Below are positions 60,545 through 64,000 of a stretch of DNA of 64,000 nucleotides, in pieces. This stretch comes from Buchnera aphidicola (Cinara curtihirsuta). Lineage in GTDB: Bacteria > Pseudomonadota > Gammaproteobacteria > Enterobacterales > Enterobacteriaceae. Under the pieces are notes generated by a model. The model was not told the origin of the DNA. It saw only the letters and a list, made by a program, of their open reading frames with translations, and ran no database searches. How positions within the stretch are numbered: position 1 is the first letter of the stretch; the number at the start of each line of letters is the position of its first letter. Both the position numbers and the translations under genes were made by a program. The stretch lies in contig NZ_LR217700.1 of NCBI RefSeq assembly GCF_900698895.1, positions 62,001 to 126,000 on the forward strand. Direction: 5' to 3'.

Positions 60545-61489
60545 ATGATAAATAAAATTTTTTTTACTATTTTTTTTGTAATTTTTATTGTTTTTAGCGC
60601 CAGCGCTTTAAGTTTAGTAGAAAGAAGAATTTTAGGTTTATTACAAAATAGATATGGACCTAATAGAGTTGGTTGGTTTGGTTGTATGCAACTATGTGCT
60701 GATGGTATTAAATTATTATTTAAAGAAGATTGGATTCCTCCTTTTAGTGATAAAGTATTATTTATTATAGCTCCAATAATTTCTTTTATTTCTTTACTTT
60801 TAGTTTTTGCTAGTATTCCTATTACTTCTAATTTAATTATTATTAATTTAAATATTGGTTTATTATATTTTTTAATGATGTCATCTTTATCTGTATATGG
60901 AATTTTATTAGCTGGTTGGTCTAGTAATAATAAATATGCTTTATTGGGTTCTATTAGATCAGTAGCGCAAATGTTAAGTTATGAAGTTTTTTTAGGTTTA
61001 TCGTCTATGGGAGCAGTAATTCAATGTGGATCCTTTAATTTAGTTGATATTATTTATTCACAAAAAAAAGTATGGAATATTATTCCTCAATTTTTTGGTT
61101 TTTTAATGTTTTTTATTGCATGTATTGCAGTTTGTCATAGACATCCTTTTGATCAACCTGAATCTGAACAAGAATTAGCTGATGGATATCATATTGAATA
61201 TTCTGGAATGAAATTTGGAATGTTTTTTATTGGTGAGTATATTTCTATTATGGTAGTATCTGCTTTAAATGTATGTTTATTTTTTGGTGGTTGGCTTGGT
61301 CCGTTTTTTCCTCCTATTATTTGGTTTTTATTAAAATTTTTATTATTTATTTTTTTATTTATTTTATTAAGAGCATCTTTACCTAGACCGAGGTATGATC
61401 ATGTTATGCTGTTTGCATGGAAGTTTTGTTTGCCTTTATCTCTATTAAATATAGTATTTACATCTTTTAGAGTTTTAATACAAACGTGA
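60545..61489 (+). CDS. nuoH: NADH-quinone oxidoreductase subunit H
   Basis: Membrane subunit at the quinone entry. 314 residues (E. coli 325), with about eight membrane segments. Conserved [27 protein letters not shown], and the loop [35 protein letters not shown] sequence with its acidic cluster. Ends 9 bases before nuoI. Confidence 0.98.
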   Translation: MINKIFFTIFFVIFIVFSASALSLVERRILGLLQNRYGPNRVGWFGCMQLCADGIKLLFKEDWIPPFSDKVLFIIAPIISFISLLLVFASIPITSNLIIINLNIGLLYFLMMSSLSVYGILLAGWSSNNKYALLGSIRSVAQMLSYEVFLGLSSMGAVIQCGSFNLVDIIYSQKKVWNIIPQFFGFLMFFIACIAVCHRHPFDQPESEQELADGYHIEYSGMKFGMFFIGEYISIMVVSALNVCLFFGGWLGPFFPPIIWFLLKFLLFIFLFILLRASLPRPRYDHVMLFAWKFCLPLSLLNIVFTSFRVLIQT

Positions 61490-61498
61490 GGTTTTTAT

Positions 61499-62044
61499 AT
61501 GGGTATAAAAGATATTTTTTTTGGTTTTTTAAGTATTATTCGTAGTATGTTAATGTTATTAACTAATATTTTCTCGCCTAGAGAAACTCGTCTATACCCA
61601 GAACAATCATTAAATTTGTCGCTTCGATATAGAGGTCGTATTATTTTAACTCGAGATCCTAACGGTTTAGAACGCTGTGTCGCATGTAATCTATGTTCTG
61701 CTGTTTGCCCTGTTAATTGTATTTCATTAAAAAAATCAGAAAATAAAGATGGTCGTTGGTATTCTAAATTTTTTCAGATAAATTTTTCTCGTTGTATTTT
61801 TTGTGGTTTGTGTGAAGAGGCATGCCCTACTTCCGCTATTCAATTAATACCAGATATAGAATTAAGTGATTTTAAAAGAAAAAAATTAATGTATAAAAAA
61901 AAAGATTTGTTAATTTCCGGACCTGGGAAATTTTCTAAATATAATTTTTATTCTATTTCTGGTGTGAAATTTAAAAAAAATTCAAATAATATTGCTTCAA
62001 AAAAAATATTAAATTGTGTAGATGTAACATCTTTATTACCATAG
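61499..62044 (+). CDS. nuoI: NADH-quinone oxidoreductase subunit I
   Basis: Two-cluster ferredoxin-type subunit, 181 residues (E. coli 180). Both 4Fe-4S motifs are complete: [15 protein letters not shown] and [33 protein letters not shown] precedes the first. The C-terminal tail is lysine-rich. Confidence 0.98.
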   Translation: MGIKDIFFGFLSIIRSMLMLLTNIFSPRETRLYPEQSLNLSLRYRGRIILTRDPNGLERCVACNLCSAVCPVNCISLKKSENKDGRWYSKFFQINFSRCIFCGLCEEACPTSAIQLIPDIELSDFKRKKLMYKKKDLLISGPGKFSKYNFYSISGVKFKKNSNNIASKKILNCVDVTSLLP

Positions 62045-62054
62045 GGAAAATTTT

Positions 62055-62561
62055 ATGGTTATTATATTTTATTTATTAAGTTTTTTATCTATTTTATTTT
62101 CTTTTTTAATTATGATTAGCAATAATCCGATTTATTCTTTATTATATTTAATTTTATTAATGTCCTCTATTTCTGGTATTTTTTTTACTTTAGGTTCTAT
62201 TTTTTTAGGAACTATAGAGATAATTATTTATGCCGGCGCAATTATGGTTTTATTTATTTTTGTTGTAATGTTAATAAAGAATAATATACATAATTCAACG
62301 ATTTTATTAAATCAATCAAATAATTTTTATGATATGTACTTATACACGTGTACTTTTTTTATTTTATTTATTTTATTTATTCAATTTATAAGTGAGAAGA
62401 AAAAAATTTTGTTTTTTAAAATTTTTTTAATAAAAAATACTGGTATTTTATTATTTAGTAAATATATTTTGTTAGTGGAATTTATATCTTTATTACTATT
62501 GTCTTCAGTATTTTTAGTATATTTTTTTATAAAAAAAATAAAATTTATTTTTAATTCTTAA
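62055..62561 (+). CDS. nuoJ: NADH-quinone oxidoreductase subunit J
   Basis: Small membrane subunit, 168 residues (E. coli 184), with five hydrophobic segments. NPIYSLLYLILLMSSISGIFF and the third helix EIIIYAGAIMVLFIFVVML, with the pi-bulge region near the Tyr, are recognisable. The last third is very divergent, typical of this family. Confidence 0.95.
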   Translation: MVIIFYLLSFLSILFSFLIMISNNPIYSLLYLILLMSSISGIFFTLGSIFLGTIEIIIYAGAIMVLFIFVVMLIKNNIHNSTILLNQSNNFYDMYLYTCTFFILFILFIQFISEKKKILFFKIFLIKNTGILLFSKYILLVEFISLLLLSSVFLVYFFIKKIKFIFNS

Positions 62562-62581
62562 AAAGGAAAATATATAAATTT

Positions 62582-62884
62582 ATGTTGTTATTAAATTATG
62601 GGATTTTAATACCTATTATTTTATTTGTAATTGGAATTTTTTCGTTATTAAAACATAAAAATTTGATATTTATATTGATAAGTTTAGAAATATTAACTAA
62701 TTCAGTAGCATTGGCAATAGTTTTAGTAGGTCATTACTGGAATCAACATGATAGTCAAATTATGTATATATTAATTATTACTATTGCAGCTATAGAGGCA
62801 AGTATAATGTTAGCAATTTTTTTAAAAATATATCAACAGTATAATACTCTAGATATATGTAAATTAAGTGAGACCTATAAATGA
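62582..62884 (+). CDS. nuoK: NADH-quinone oxidoreductase subunit K
   Basis: MrpC-like membrane subunit of exactly 100 residues, as in E. coli, with three membrane helices. The two membrane glutamates of the proton path are in LEILTNSVALAIV and IEASIMLAIFL. AAAAGGAAA upstream of ATG. Overlaps nuoL by four bases (ATGA). Confidence 0.97.
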   Translation: MLLLNYGILIPIILFVIGIFSLLKHKNLIFILISLEILTNSVALAIVLVGHYWNQHDSQIMYILIITIAAIEASIMLAIFLKIYQQYNTLDICKLSETYK

Positions 62885-64000
62885 ATTTAATTTATTATAT
62901 TGGAATATTTCCATTATTTAGTTCTTTTTTATTAATTTTTTTACAAAGATTTCTTTTAAAAAAATTTGTTTCAGTAATTAGTATATCTTCGATAGTGATG
63001 TCTTTTTTTTTGTTTTTATATGTTGTATATGATTATATTAATAAGTATAGTCAATCAAAAGTTTTTTTTATTCCTTTATTACACTGGATAACTATCAATA
63101 ATTATAGTATTAATTTAAATTTTATAGTAGATTTTTTTTCTTTATCTATGTTAGGAACAGTACTATTAATTAGCTTGTGTGTATATTTATATTCTTTATG
63201 GTATATGAATAATTCTTCAGAATATACTAAATATTTTATATATATGAATTTGTTTATCTCTTTTATGATATTTTTTGTTTTAACTAATAATTTAATTACT
63301 ATGTTTTGTATTTGGGAATTAGTGGGAATTTGTTCATATTTATTAATAGGTTTTTATTTTAAAAAAGAAGAAAATGGATATTTTGCTATTAAATCTTTTT
63401 TAATGACTAGGTTAGGTGATGTATTTTTTTTAATTGCTATATTTTTAATTTTATTGAATTTTAAAACTACAGATTTTTTTGTATTGAAATATCTTACTAA
63501 AGAAATTATATTTTTAAATTGTTATACTAATTATTTATTTTGGATTTCCTTCTGTTTATTTATTGCGTCGATAGGAAAGTCTGCTCAAATACCATTATAT
63601 ACATGGTTGATAGGCGCTATGGTTGGTCCGACACCCGCTTCAGCTTTAATTCATGCCGCTACTATGGTTACAATGGGAGTATATTTAATTATTCGAGTTC
63701 ATTTTTTATTTTTTTTTAATATATATATAACATATATACTTTCTATAATTGGATGTTGTACACTTTTAATATCAAGTTTTTCTGCTATTTTTGAAACAAA
63801 TATTAAACGTATTTTAGCTTTTTCTACTATTAGTCAAATAGGTTATATGTTTTTAGCATTAGGTTTTAAAAATATTAAAGGTGCTTTTCTACATTTATTA
63901 TGTCATGCTTTTTTTAAATCTTTATTATTTTTATCTACCGGATCTATTATAAAGCATACAAATAATGAACAAAATATTTTAAAAATGGGTAATTTATATA
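62881..64000 (+). CDS. nuoL: NADH-quinone oxidoreductase subunit L, N-terminal part
   Basis: Antiporter-like distal membrane subunit; the first 373 codons of about 610 are inside the window and the frame is open at the edge. Conserved WELVGICSYLLIGFYF with the key Glu, FLMTRLGDVFFLIAIF, SIGKSAQIPLYTWL with the key Lys, GPTPASALIHAATMVTMGVYLI and FSTISQIGYMFLALG. It begins with the ATGA overlap with nuoK. nuoM and nuoN presumably follow outside. Confidence 0.98.
   Translation, partial: MNLIYYIGIFPLFSSFLLIFLQRFLLKKFVSVISISSIVMSFFLFLYVVYDYINKYSQSKVFFIPLLHWITINNYSINLNFIVDFFSLSMLGTVLLISLCVYLYSLWYMNNSSEYTKYFIYMNLFISFMIFFVLTNNLITMFCIWELVGICSYLLIGFYFKKEENGYFAIKSFLMTRLGDVFFLIAIFLILLNFKTTDFFVLKYLTKEIIFLNCYTNYLFWISFCLFIASIGKSAQIPLYTWLIGAMVGPTPASALIHAATMVTMGVYLIIRVHFLFFFNIYITYILSIIGCCTLLISSFSAIFETNIKRILAFSTISQIGYMFLALGFKNIKGAFLHLLCHAFFKSLLFLSTGSIIKHTNNEQNILKMGNLY

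Noticed and set aside
1-64000. Insertion sequences, prophage, CRISPR array, restriction-modification or toxin systems
   Set aside because: No transposase, integrase, cas or toxin motifs and no spaced direct-repeat array; every sizeable frame is explained by a conserved housekeeping gene or its antisense shadow.

Overview
The window is a very AT-rich chromosomal segment of a reduced gammaproteobacterial endosymbiont, almost certainly Buchnera aphidicola, the obligate aphid symbiont. The call rests on gene order: pmbA, rnpB, rsmI, fabB, tal, tkt, dapE, dapA, aroC, smrB, hisGDCBHAFI, gnd, metG, tilS, tyrS, sufA, aroH, thrS, infC, rpmI, rplT, pheST, ihfA, glyQS, nfo, rplY, ksgA, carBA, dapB, ileS, rpsT, dnaJ, dnaK, nuoA-L, as I remember it from Buchnera. 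Enterobacterial-length proteins, A/T-rich spacers and long A or T homopolymers agree with this. I cannot tell the aphid host or strain. No mobile element, prophage, CRISPR array or foreign-looking island is visible.

Layout. Bases 1-1477: end of pmbA, then RNase P RNA and rsmI on the minus strand. 1788-10741: fabB, a dead transaldolase gene, tkt, dapE, dapA, aroC and smrB. 11191-18259: complete histidine operon. 18352-24911: gnd, metG, tilS, tRNA-Val, tyrS, sufA. 25662-33790: aroH, then thrS-infC-rpmI-rplT-pheS-pheT-ihfA. 34178-39930: glyQS, nfo, rplY, ksgA. 40075-48489, minus strand: ileS, dapB, carA, carB. 48881-52401: rpsT, dnaJ, dnaK. 52803 to the end: complex I operon nuoABCDEFGHIJK and the first 373 codons of nuoL.

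Function. Much of the segment serves essential amino-acid supply for the host: complete histidine synthesis, chorismate (aroH, aroC), lysine/diaminopimelate (dapA, dapB, dapE) and carbamoyl phosphate for arginine and pyrimidines (carAB). tkt and gnd provide pentose phosphate, NADPH and erythrose-4-phosphate. Complex I provides respiration. The remainder is translation, chaperones and minimal DNA repair.

Most notable observations. (1) ThrRS has lost all four catalytic residues of its editing site, and PheRS beta has lost its editing signature, while IleRS keeps the key editing residues; this points to relaxed translational proofreading. (2) rsmI can be read from its ATG only if a 10-A tract slips by one base, and nuoC has a similar upstream ATG separated from the gene by an A7T10 tract. 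(3) infC has only an AUA start available. (4) tal is a clear pseudogene next to intact tkt. (5) A heat-shock (sigma-32) promoter is preserved upstream of dnaK, and a terminator-like hairpin sits between dnaK and dnaJ. (6) A tRNA-Pro-like acceptor stem with an eroded interior lies between rplY and ksgA. No wholly new multi-gene system was found.
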